Below, in pieces: positions 54,353 to 64,000 of a stretch of DNA of 64,000 nt. Positions within the stretch are counted from its first letter, which is position 1, and every line of letters begins with the position of its first letter. Source of the stretch: Pegoplata infirma (lineage: Eukaryota > Arthropoda > Insecta > Diptera > Anthomyiidae); contig OY992537.1 of the NCBI GenBank assembly GCA_963921195.1, forward strand, positions 210,210,276-210,274,275, written 5' to 3'. Made by a program: the position numbers and the translations under genes. The notes beneath the pieces were generated by a model that had not been told where the DNA came from, did no database searches, and worked only from the letters and a program-made list of their open reading frames with translations.

Positions 54353-54955
54353 GGTGGCAGCTATTTTCCAAAACTTTGAATTTCAAGGAGTGCACAGCAA
54401 TTTTTTTTTACATTTGGCCTAACAACGCTATTCTGAAAATTCATCGGGGTCAAAGGTCAAACATACGCAAATAGCCATATTTTGATGTAAAACATTAAAA
54501 GGTGTTGTTTCATGAATATATTGTTAAAAACTGGTACAAGAAATGTATTTTTTTTTTGGGGTTTTCAAAAATCAACCCTAGTTAGCCTTTCGGGTTAAAA
54601 TTTTTAAAATTGGGTCTGATTTTCGTGATCTAGTGGTCATTTTGTAAAAATTAGGTAATTTTGACCCTAAAAGGCTTGCAAGGGTTAATTTTTTAAAACC
54701 CCAAAAATATAATAATACTCCTAATACTAAAAACAACTCGTGTACCACTTTTTAACAATGTGCTCGATTCTGGAATACGATTTCACCATTCACCTAATTT
54801 TTAAAAATTTTATGTTCTTTCGAATTTTAGGATTTTAAAACTTTTTCCTTGTAACTATTAAATACCAAGTTAATGACTTTGATAATTACAAGAACAAATT
54901 GAAAAATAATAAAATTCAAAAAAATATCAAATTTTTAAAAATTAGGTGAATGGTA
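54353..54955. other. No gene; inverted ATTAGGTGAA segments
   Basis: Two opposed copies of AAAAATTAGGTGAATGGT (about 54785-54815 reverse, 54930-54955 forward) flank 110 bp. Otherwise unassigned. Confidence 0.45.
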
Positions 54956-56323
54956 CACGGTGAGCCTCAGCGAGTGTCGACGAAAAGTGTAAGCGCAGTT
55001 CGACTTCTACAAGATTGAATGTCACAAAACTGTTAACAGCGAAATCGTAGCTGCTCGCATTCGCGAGACATCGCGAAATTAGTGTTTTTGTATTTTTTAA
55101 AATATTGACTTTGAAGTTTTTTAAATATTTTCAAAAACTGAGTATACAGTTTTAATTGTACTTATTTAAAGGTCACAAAACAGTAAACATCAAAATCCTA
55201 TCTTCTTTAATTGGCGAGAAATCGTGAAATTATATAGGTTTCTTTAAAATTTCGTAAAAACATGGTATGCAGTTTTACCTGTGCTCGATCAAAGGTCACA
55301 CAGCTGTTGACATTGAAATTGTAGGTGTTAAATTTCGCGAGATATCGCGTAATTATATAATTTTGTTTTATTATTTATTTATTTTTTAAAACCGCTTCTT
55401 TAGAAATAATAAAAAAATGTGGTATGCAGTTTGATTTGTGCATTTTGGAAGAAATTAAAACTACCCCCAAAAAAATTATAGCTGCTCACTTTCGCGAGAA
55501 ATAGCGAAAAACAGCTTTTTGGGGGTATTTTTTGTTTTGATTAATAAAAGAAGTTTCTTTAACATTGTTGAAAAACACGTAATGCAGTTTGATTTGCTAT
55601 TGATTAAAGGTGATAAGGCTGTTAACATTTAAATTCTAGCTGCTCAATTCTTCGAGATATCGCTAAAAAAACTCGCTAAACTACTATTTAATCATTACTT
55701 TGTATTATTTTTGGACTGTAAAAACATTTACTTCAATTACGACAAAAATGTGGTATGCAGTTTGAATTCGAAGTTATTTAAGTTGACAAAACTGCAAGCA
55801 TAAAAATTATAGATGATCAATTTCCCGAGAAATTGCAAAATTACTGTTCAAGCTTTTATATTAATTAATTTATTTTTTCTTTAGTGTCTAAAAAAAAAAG
55901 GAAAAAATCTAGACACGACAAATATATTGTATGTAGTTTAAATTTTATTTGGTTAAAGGTGGTAAAACTTCTCAAATAAACATCTTGACTGCTAACTTAC
56001 GCGAAAATACAATTTTTTATTTTGTTTTCAATTTTGAGATTTCTCGCGAAATTGAGAAGATATGATTTCGATTATAACTGTTTTGTGACCTGTAAATAAA
56101 TACAATTAAAACTGCGTACTCAGTTTTTGAAGATATTTAAAAAACTTTATTGTCAACATTTTAAAAAATACAAAAACACTAATTTCGCGATATCTCGCCA
56201 ATGCGAACAGCTACGATTTCGCTGTAAACAGTTTTGTGACATTTAATCAGGTAGAAATCGAACTGCGTTTACACTTTTCGTCGACACTAAAGTTGAACCT
56301 AAACATCGCTGAGGCTCACCGTG
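54956..56323. mobile_element. CACGGTGAGCC TIR element with CGCGAGA tandem repeats
   Basis: Arms of about 200 bp: CACGGTGAGCCTCAGCGA, GTGTCGACGAAAAGTGTAA, then AGCTGCTCGCATTCGCGAGA, repeated inverted at the right end. Between them are about six imperfect tandem units of 118-178 bp. Each has GGTATGCAGTTT, a GGTCACAAAACTGTTAACAT-like block, and TTCGCGAGAAATCGCGAAAT (units start near 55148, 55266, 55422, 55581, 55753 and 55931). No target duplication is evident. The CACGGTG ends recall 46770-48175, but the rest differs. Confidence 0.75.
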
Positions 56324-56334
56324 CATAATAGCGT

Positions 56335-57373
56335 TTTAGTTGCTCTTGATAGTATATTCTGCTTTAAAATTTTAAAATTTTCTGAAACAACGTTCACTTG
56401 CGGCGTAAACCAAAAATTGATATGTATTTAAAAAAAAACAATGAAAAAAAATTTTAATTTTTTTTTTTGTAGTTTTTATTATAATTTTACATGATAATCC
56501 AGCAAAATTTTTGGTTGCAAAGAACCGATTGTGTAACAACTTATACTTCCCTAGAACCTGTTCTAATTCTTGTGCAACACCGATTCTTTTAACAAAGGGA
56601 TTGTCTTAAAAGCAACAGGTGTTTGTAAGCAAATTTAGCACATATTTTTGTTCCTCAGAATCGGTTCTAGAAGTAAAATTTTGAACAGAAATAAGAATTA
56701 TATAAATATATTGAATTGCATTAAAGACAATCATATATAAGTAAAATATTTACATTATTGTAACACACATTTATCCTTTTTTGCCTCCAAAGTTGCATTT
56801 TTGGCCTTACAATAATGACATACCAGAACATGGATTTTCTGAAAAAAAAAAAAATAAAAAACATAATATTATTAGTATTTGACCCGACCCAGACAATGAA
56901 CATTTAATTTACTCACCTTTGTTTCAACAATTTTCACGATTATATCCTGCTATTTTAGTAGAAATTCATGTTTCTCTTCGTTTACAAAAATAAATTGATA
57001 TTTATTTTTTAATTTTTTTGACACATATTTTTTTTTTAATTCCTGAGAACCAAAATGTTATGAAACTTTGATTGCAGAGAACAAGCTTCACAATAATTTT
57101 CACTTAACTTTTTCTGAATAATTAAAGTGTAATAGTGTATGGTTACCGAAGAACCTGCTCTAGAAGAGGTGTTGTCAGAATCGGTTCTGAAAATTTTCCT
57201 CGGAAGCTTATTAAATACAAAAACAAAATAAAATAAAAAATACAAAAAAAAAAAATTAAATATTTTTTTCATTTTTGTTTTTTTAATATCCCTTTGGTAT
57301 TCTTCGCAAGTTAAACAATATTTCAAAACAAACTAAATTTTTTATTGAGAATGTATTACCAAGAGCAACTAAA
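56335..57373. mobile_element. TIR element with TTTAGTTGCTCTTG ends
   Basis: TTTAGTTGCTCTTGATAGTA + TATTC at the left and the inverse of TTTAGTTGCTCTTGGTAATA at the right. Interior arms share AGAACCTG(T/C)TCTA...GTG(C/T)..AACACCGATTC in inverted orientation (about 56555-56590 and 57150-57190). Non-coding. TSD not clear. Confidence 0.65.
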
Positions 57374-57689
57374 GACATATTATGTTTGCTTATTAAAACT
57401 AAAAAAAAAAATTTTTACAAATTTTTAGAGTAAGACCCCAACCATCCAATTTTTTTTTTCGTGGTCACTTTTGGAACTGAAATAGTACTTGTCCGACCAA
57501 AATAAAACTTTTTGTCGTTAGTAGGCTAATCAAGCTAAATAATAATAAAAATAAATAAAAATCGAAATCCAAATTTAAGAACCCGGTAGCGACCTTAATG
57601 AAAAAATTTGAAAAAAATCACTTGTTATTTTGTCACGGTGCTTAAAATATATTCCAGGTGGCCAATACAAAAATTAAAAAAAAAGTTCC
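57374..57689. other. No gene; AT-rich DNA
   Basis: Some similarity in wording to 39560-39600 (AAGACCCCAACCATCCAATT... versus AGCACCACACCATTCTCAATT). Otherwise unassigned. Confidence 0.35.
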
Positions 57690-57977
57690 ATATATGAACC
57701 AGCCTAATATTTATCTCCATATAAACTACCCCAACGATTATACGTTTTTGACAATAACGAATTTAACGAAGTAGAATTTGGACGCAACCGATACATAATT
57801 GGATAGGCCTTAAGAAAACCTTTCGACCTGTATAAAATGTTCATATAGTTTCTTTTTAAGAAATGGGAAAAATCCTCAAAAAAACGAAAAAAATCCCATT
57901 TTCCCCCTCCCCTCTGACCCGCTAAATGTGAGATTGGGCAGTTAAAAAAAACAAGTAAATCTTATTTAGCTCCCCTA
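57690..57977. mobile_element. Partial relative of the 43444 element (empty MITE site)
   Basis: Reverse-sense match to 43510-43605 plus 43860-44010 (CTCCATATAAACTACCCCAA...CCTCTGACCCGCTAAATGTG). It reads through the point where the MITE sits at 43610. It lacks the terminal CAAGGAAGG and is cut by the piggyBac-like element at 57978. Confidence 0.8.
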
Positions 57978-58522
57978 TTAACCCTTCTGCACTCCTTGGG
58001 TCAATTTGACCCAATTTTGGTTTTCAAACGCAAAATTTTTCCCTTTAGTTATATGATATCAACGTGAAACTTTAATTTATCCATTACAGGGACGAAAATT
58101 ATGGTTTTAAAAGAAAATAATAAAATTTAAATTTTTCCTCCCCCCTCCACACTTAAAAACACGATTTACACACATTTAATATCCTTTGGGTCAATATGAC
58201 CCAACAAGCGATAATGCAAGTTTAGTTCTACTTAACCATTTTTTTTCTTCTGAATATAATTGAATTGGGTTACTTTTCATTCAGAATGATAGATCAATAG
58301 TTTTGTCGGTCAAAGAATCAATAAAATCGCTTTCATTGAATAGTTTTTGATTCTAAATTTTATTATTCTCGATGATTATTTTATCATTCAAAATTTTATT
58401 ATTCTCGTACTGTGGGTGGGATTTTGAGAAACCCGCAAAGGTCCCGCCAACCCCAAAAAAGGGTGAGGTAACAAACCCAGAAAACTAACGCCTAATAGCA
58501 ATTTTCTTTACGCTATCGCAGG

Positions 58523-59215
58523 TCATGAAGAGCATGATCAATCACCACTTGGTAAATTATCAGGAGTCCGATTCACTCCTGTTTCGTAGAGTCGTTCTAC
58601 AGGGGACTTGCTAGCATGATCTTACGAAAATCTCCGAGTTGGGTCTTGCAAATAGGATCGATTTTAATGCTCGTAAGGCCCAATGTTATGTGTTGACCCT
58701 CAGACGTCTTGTGGAATCAGCATCATCTGTATCCATTGGTGGCATAGCTATTGAGGAATCAGAAACTCTTGATGTTCTAGGCATGAAAATCCAATGTGAT
58801 GTTCGTTGGAACAAACATGATTTTCAAGAGTCAAAAGAAGCATTCAAGTGTCTTGGTTTCCTAAAACGGTGCAAGAATTTCTTCACTCCGTCTGATCTCA
58901 CTATTTACGCCGCCTATATCCGACCGAAAATGGAATACAACTCGCATGTCTGGGCAGGGGCTTCAAGGTCTATCTGATCAGGTACAAAGGAGTGCGTTGA
59001 AGCTCATCAATGACAGTCGGAATAAGTGTTGTGCGTCATTGTTATATAGATATAACCACGGTAAGTGTTCAGCTGAGATGGGCGCCTTTCCAGCAGATCA
59101 CATCCTTTCGTTGTCTACTGTCCAATGTCTTGCACAAAGAATTACAGAGAAAATTCGTTTCTCATCAGTCAAACTAGCCCTATGTGGAATTAAATCCCTG
59201 CAGAAGTTTACCCAG
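58523..59215 (+). pseudogene. Non-LTR retrotransposon RT fragment, deleted and frameshifted
   Basis: The first part (58526-58618) reads VMKSMINHHLVNYQESDSLL and then RSTGDLLA in a shifted frame, matching the RT region before and around the GFRK.RSTGDLL motif with the residues between missing. The catalytic FADD region is absent. From 58618 the frame resumes as DLTKISELGLANRIDFNARK, then LDVLGMKIQ.DVRWN, CLGFLKRC, and RPKMEYNSHVWAGAS, which is the thumb/C-terminal part typical of Jockey/CR1-group non-LTR elements. A second frameshift at about 58965 continues as VQRSALKLINDSR and ends where the CACTC transposon is inserted. Inactive. Confidence 0.85.
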
Positions 59216-59222
59216 TCAGCTA

Positions 59223-59747
59223 CACTCAAAAAAAAAATACCTTGTAAAATTACAAGAAAAAAATTTTACTTTTTTAGCTACCGCCTATTTTACGAGAATT
59301 CCTAGTAATTTTACAAGCTTTTAACCAATCATTTTGTAATTTTACAAGGTTTTCACCAATAAAATTGTAAATTTAAAATTTTTATACACGATAAAATTTA
59401 CAAGGAGATTTCGAAACTTTACTAGATTTTTTGCTAATTCCTATTTTACTAGAATTTCTAGTAATTTTACAATATTTTTCCAACTTTTTACCAATAAAAT
59501 TGTAAAGTTACAGTTTTTTTGGCGCAATTAAAATTACAAGGAATTCTCGAGAATTTACTAGATTTTTTTTGGAAAATTTTTTTTGGAAATATATAAAATT
59601 ACCAAAAGAATTGTAAAATTTAAAAAAAAATTTAAATTTTGATCCAAATTTGTTTGTTAAAAAACAAGGAAAACTGACAAATATTGGTAAAATGGTAAAA
59701 TTACGAGACTTTTCCTAGTAATTTGAAAAAGTTTTTTTTTGTATGTG
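59223..59747. mobile_element. CACTCAAAA transposon inserted in the RT relic
   Basis: CACTCAAAAAAAAAATACC at the left, and a mutated right end TTTTTTTTTGTATGTG, flanked by TA at 59221-59222 and 59748-59749. Subterminal motif here is TTGTAAAATTACAAG/CTAGTAATTTTACAAG, a different interior from the H1-carrying copies. 525 bp. Confidence 0.7.
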
Positions 59748-60054
59748 TATAATTTGAAAAAATTCAAATTAAATGTTCACAAACACTACTCCCTCATTCC
59801 TTCTCCTCATAACCCATTTTCTAATACCAACACAATGCATACCATTAAGTGTTGGCTCAAAGTAAAAAAAGGTTGAATTTCAAATTTGATTTTTTTTTTT
59901 TTTTAATAATTGCTCTGGAAGGGCTTGTTTATTTTAGTTTTCATTATTTTTGATTATACTAAAACATGGAATTTTGTTTACATTTTAATGTTGGGTCATA
60001 TTGACCCAAAGGATCATAGGAAGGGCACATATACAAGGGATGCAGAAGGGTTAA

Positions 60055-60885
60055 GTGGAGGGTATAAAAATATAAAAAAAAAATTAAAAAAATAAATCCA
60101 AAAAAATCTGCAGAATTGTGATGGGTATTTTTTTTAATATACACAGCCAACATGTTTAATTGCATTTCATTGTACTTCATTTCAAGAACTTTAAAAACAA
60201 TTGAATAAATTCCATACATTTCAATTAAATTTTTTTGTTATTTTTTTGCTATAGCAACTACATACATATGAACGAGTGTATCCTTAAATACACGTATGTG
60301 TGTTAGTATTTCCTTAATAGTTTTATTTTCTTTTAATTTCACCAATTATCCACACATTGATATTGTAAATACTACATACATAAAATACAACATTCAACTT
60401 ATAATTCATTAACAACAAAAATAATTGAAGGAAATACAGTTGTTGCTGTTTTGTTTCTTATTGTTGTTGTTGCTTTCAGCACCCTAAACCAAAAACTATG
60501 ATTGACATTGTACCAAAGTACATATTTATATGTTTATATAAAGCAGCCCTAAAGTAACATAACATGAAATTACTTACTTTCGCTCACATGTATGAATACA
60601 TATTGTCCATAGAGTTAGATAGAGGCGAAAGTGAGAGTAATGAAGAAAAGTAGTTATATGACTTATTGTTTAGCACAATTCAACATAGACGTGCTATAAA
60701 TGTGAGCTCGTATGAATGTAAGATCGTACTTTTTAGAATTCTTTAAAACCAAATTTTGTTTCAATACACTCTGTGGTGCTGTCTATGTGGAAATATACTT
60801 GTTTTTAAAAATTTACTCGCTTTCTCTTCTTCACATATACAGGGCATTCTGTAGGAAATATTTCGTAAAACGAATTTCGTGTTAA
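60055..60885. other. No gene; unique DNA
   Basis: TTGTTG tracts near 60440-60475 and an inverted pair TTACTTTCGCTCAC / GGCGAAAGTGAGAGTAA at 60574-60640. This is the longest stretch without an identifiable transposon in the right third. Confidence 0.45.
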
Positions 60886-61268
60886 AGAGTCAGATCCTAA
60901 GACATTTTCGTTTAGAAAAATAATCAGATTCTGACATATTTTTTGTATAGAAAAAGTTCAGATTTCGTGACAGTTTTCGTAAAGAAAAAGTTTCAGATTC
61001 TAAGACATTTTTCTTTTAGCAAAAGTCTCAGAATCGGAAATATTTCTGTATAAAAAAGGTCTTAGATTCTGAAATATTTTCCGTATAGAAAAAGTGTCAG
61101 ATTCTGAGACATTTTTCGTATAAAAAAGATTTTAGATTCTGCAACGTTTTTCACATAGAAAAAGTTTTAGACTCTGAGACATTTTTTTTATAGAAAAACT
61201 TTCAGATTCTGAAGAAAAATTTCCAGAGTCTGAATAATTTTTCTAATAAAAAATTCTCAGATTTTTAA
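60886..61268 (+). repeat. Decayed relic of the 35-bp satellite
   Basis: About ten diverged units of CAGATTCTGAGACATTTTTC followed by GTATAGAAAAAG, clearly descended from the unit at 19650-29640 but with 15-30% changes by eye. Confidence 0.75.
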
Positions 61269-61538
61269 AAATGTCTTATAGTGCATTCACATTGGCATCG
61301 AAACCCCGTATAACGAGGTTTCGTGCCAAACCTCATTTGAAAATACGTATTTTCCCATACAAATTGAAACCTTTTTGTTATGAGGTTTCAACGAATGTAC
61401 GATTGAAACCTTTTAAATTTCATAGTTCTACAATTTTTTACAACTGTTATAATAAAAGAAAATAAATTAAAGAAAGTGTCAAAAATAAAAAAATAAATAT
61501 ATTTAAATATTTTCTTAAAAAAATAGCTTAAATAAAAA
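61269..61538. other. No gene; GAAACCTCGTTATACGG-type inverted segments
   Basis: AAACCCCGTATAACGAGGTTTCG and later TATGAGGTTTCAACGAATGT. A 64-codon frame over this is not convincing as a gene. Confidence 0.4.
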
Positions 61539-61611
61539 CAAGTAGAAAAGTTAAATTCGACTTGGCCGAATCTATGAATACCCTCCACAATGCCCTTTTT
61601 AGGTGATAGTA

Positions 61612-62925
61612 CACTCAAAAAAAAAATATTGTAAAACTAGCAAAAAAAATGGTTAAAATTAGCAAAAAAAACTGTAGTTTTGGACGTTGCAAAAATTTTG
61701 GTAATATTAGCAAAACCATTTTGCTAATCAAAAATTAGATAAAAAAATGGTAAAATTACAAGAATACCATTTTATTTTTGTAAAAAATCATCCTTGTAAA
61801 ATTATCAAAAAATATGGTAAAATTACCAAAAAAAAATGGTAAAATTGAAATAGATAAAAAAATTTGTAATTTGGTAAAAAAAACTGTTTTATTTAGTAAT
61901 TTTTTTTCTCTGATTAGTAGTTGATTTAAAATTTGGTGAATATACTAAAAAAATGTTTGCCTGTTTTTGAGCACCACGTTCTTTAAATGTAGTAATAGCA
62001 GCATCAACTATTACTTCAGTTGTTGGATGGTTTCTTCGGCTTGATGGTGGCAGCATCTTCTTTTGCCTTCTTCTCAGCAGCTGTAGTTGCAGTAACTGGA
62101 CTTCCAACAACATCAAAATCCAAAATGATTTTTTTTTTTTCACTTAAACACTTTAAACAAAAAACTTAAAGAACAACACTTCACTTTTTTTATTTTTTTT
62201 TGCGTCATTTTTTTTAGCTTAAGTAGAACAAATGAGAATTGCGTAGTAGTCTACACAAGAAATTTCTTACATTTTCAGGTAAAATTTGTAAAAAATTAAC
62301 AATTTTTTTTCGAATTTTTAATTTTTTTCACATGTATTAAAAAAAAAATAAAAAAAAAAACTTTTGGATATTAAAGATTAGATATCTAACTATGTGTTAA
62401 CATTTTAAAAAAATAATTTTTCAAAATTATCAACTTTTTATTAACAATTTAGGTGGCAAATTTTAAAAAATTTTCATATAAAATTAGCAAAAAATATGGT
62501 AAAATTAGCAAAAAATATGGTAAAAAATACTAAAAATTGTGTAGCCTATTTTTGAGCGCACATTCAGTTGATGGATGGCTACTTTGCTATGGTGTTGGCA
62601 GCATCATCAATCTGCAATGAGTTTTTTTTTCACACTAGAACACTTTAAACATTTTTTATTTCTTAAAACTAAGAAAAAAAAATAAAAAGTATTACCATTT
62701 CTTTAAGGAAAATGCTAATATTTTTGCTAAAATTATAGTAAAATAAAAAAAAAAACTAGCAAGAAAATATAGTAAAAGTACCACAAAATTTTTGTATTTT
62801 ACCAATAGTAAATTGCCAAAAAAAACTGTAAAAGTTAAATTTTTACAATTATTTTTGCTAAAGTTTGGTTGAAGTAAATTACAACACCTTTTACTAATAT
62901 TTTGACTAAGTTATTTTTTTGAGTG
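61612..62925 (-). mobile_element. TA-flanked CACTCAAAA transposon, copy 2, carrying histone H1 pieces
   Basis: Reverse-oriented relative of 1784-4093 without the nested element. CACTCAAAAAAAA and TTTTTTTGAGTG ends, TA at 61610-61611 and 62926-62927. The Helentron at 49370 has the empty site GTGATAGTAAATTTTCTAACG. Both H1 fragments are present (61900-62165 and 62540-62650, minus strand). It retains about 16 nt (AAAGAAGATGCTGCCA) lost from copy 1. Confidence 0.88.
61900..62165 (-). pseudogene. Captured histone H1 fragment in transposon copy 2
   Basis: Minus strand. The upstream frame gives GSPVTATTAAEKKAKEDAAT and IKPKKPS, a lysine/proline-rich H1-like N-terminal tail, ending at TGA. The next frame gives SRRNHPTTEVIVDAAI, TTFKERGAQKQ, the start of the linker-histone globular domain. 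A frameshift around the KKPS/HPTT junction separates the two. This copy is closer to an intact H1 5' end than 3535-3760. It is non-functional as a histone gene. Confidence 0.7.
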
Positions 62926-63535
62926 TAAATATTCTAACGTGAAAAAAATAAAATTTTTGGTTAGAAATATTTTATTTTGTGTAAAAAAACTTTTTTTTTA
63001 TTAATTTTTGAAAAAAAAAAATTTACTATTTTTTTTTTTTTGAGTGTAAAATTTTTTTTGAGTGTAAAATTTTTTTTGAGTGTAAAATTTTTTTGAGTGT
63101 ATTTTTTTTTTTGTTTTAGTGCAAAAATATTTTTGTGTGACAAAAATACCTTGTAAAATATTTTTTTGACTTACAAATGTTTTTAAAACATGTTTAACGG
63201 GTTTTCAAGGTGAAACTAATCTGAAATTTACGGTTTTGTTAATAACTTTTGAACCGCTGGACCGATTTGGCTGAAATTTAAAACTGGACCAGAGGAACGA
63301 CAAATATATGTGCCACACTTCAGCACCATCAGAATTGCCGTTCGAAAGTTACCGTGTGTTTTATCTCGTAAATTCCACAAAATCCCTTGCCGAAATTCAC
63401 TCATTTGCTTATAACTTTTGAACCACTGGACCGATTTCGCTGGATTGCAATACCAACCTGACCAGGTGAATGCCCAACATATATGCCAAACTTCAGGAGC
63501 CTCCGTAAAGTCTTTCAAAAGTTAGCGTGTTTTCA

Positions 63536-64000
<465 letters not shown>

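Larger units (their letters stand above)
57982..60050. mobile_element. piggyBac-like element with GGGTCAATTTGACCC palindromes
   Basis: TTAA (57978-57981) then CCCTTCTGCACTCCTTGGG. At the right, CCCTTGTA... reverse and TGCAGAAGGG then TTAA (60051-60054). The palindrome TTGGGTCAATTTGACCCAA lies just inside the left end, with TTGGGTCAATATGACCCAA at 58188 and near the right end at 59992. TTAA plus CCC ends is the piggyBac signature. It contains a broken non-LTR RT (58523-59215) and a CACTC element (59223-59747). No piggyBac transposase. Confidence 0.8.

Noticed and set aside
54956..56323. Second Transib-like element because of the CACGGTG start
   Set aside because: Flanks (TGGTA and CATAA) do not form a 5-bp duplication, and the interior design differs from 46770-48175.

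Overview
This window is AT-rich eukaryotic DNA with no complete protein-coding gene visible. I infer a higher fly (Diptera, probably a calyptrate). The evidence is DINE-1/Helentron-like elements with GTCT/GTCC microsatellites, a tRNA-derived SINE, a captured histone H1 fragment of insect type, a non-LTR reverse-transcriptase relic, and a satellite built on the fly DRE motif TATCGATA. Species is not determinable from the sequence alone. The longest open frames are shadows of repeats.

Layout. 1-1780: degenerate TTGGTACTTTT and GGAAT-type repeats and old satellite relics. 1784-4093: a TA-flanked CACTCAAAA transposon carrying two pieces of a histone H1 gene and a nested element (2316-3332). 4119-6342: interspersed repeat R1 (GATGAAAAAAATTT low complexity) interrupted by a 1,017-bp insertion (4582-5598) with an 11-bp target duplication and three hammerhead-ribozyme motifs. 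7168-7886: a Helentron remnant and a foldback element. 8470-12130: a 33-bp TTATCGATAA/TTTTCTATAGAAAA satellite. 12130-19640: mostly unassigned, with a possible last exon on the minus strand, two TIR elements, a second R1 copy, a SINE with a perfect target duplication, and a second hammerhead family. 19650-29640: a 35-bp dyad satellite split at 22171-24366 by a transposon that holds a second copy of itself. 29640-45490: a dense set of non-autonomous DNA transposons (piggyBac-like, TA-flanked, hAT, a long foldback, a 4-bp-TSD element, TAA-flanked). 45762-52570: a third R1 copy broken up by Helentrons, a possible Transib-like element and a hAT. 52570-61538: further MITEs, an inverted element with CGCGAGA tandem repeats, and a piggyBac-like element containing a broken non-LTR RT and a nested TA element. 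61539-64000: a Helentron whose interior holds the second H1-carrying transposon and which runs off the window in an uninterrupted CAGA array.

How the parts relate. The history is mostly nesting, and many insertions can be proven inside this one window because an empty copy of the target repeat is also present. Examples are H1 transposon copy 2 against 49370, the nested element at 2316 against 62390, the MITE at 43610 against 57860, and the hAT at 51446 against 17390. The most interesting items are (1) two unrelated hammerhead-ribozyme families, one as a retrozyme/Penelope-like insertion with a 511-nt monomer, (2) a non-autonomous TA transposon that captured and tandemly duplicated the 5' end of a histone H1 gene, (3) a 3.7-kb satellite that is an array of DREF/BEAF-type sites, and (4) two 1,097-bp transposon copies, one inserted head-to-head in the other. 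Superfamily names rest on terminal motifs and target-duplication length only; no transposase is encoded here.
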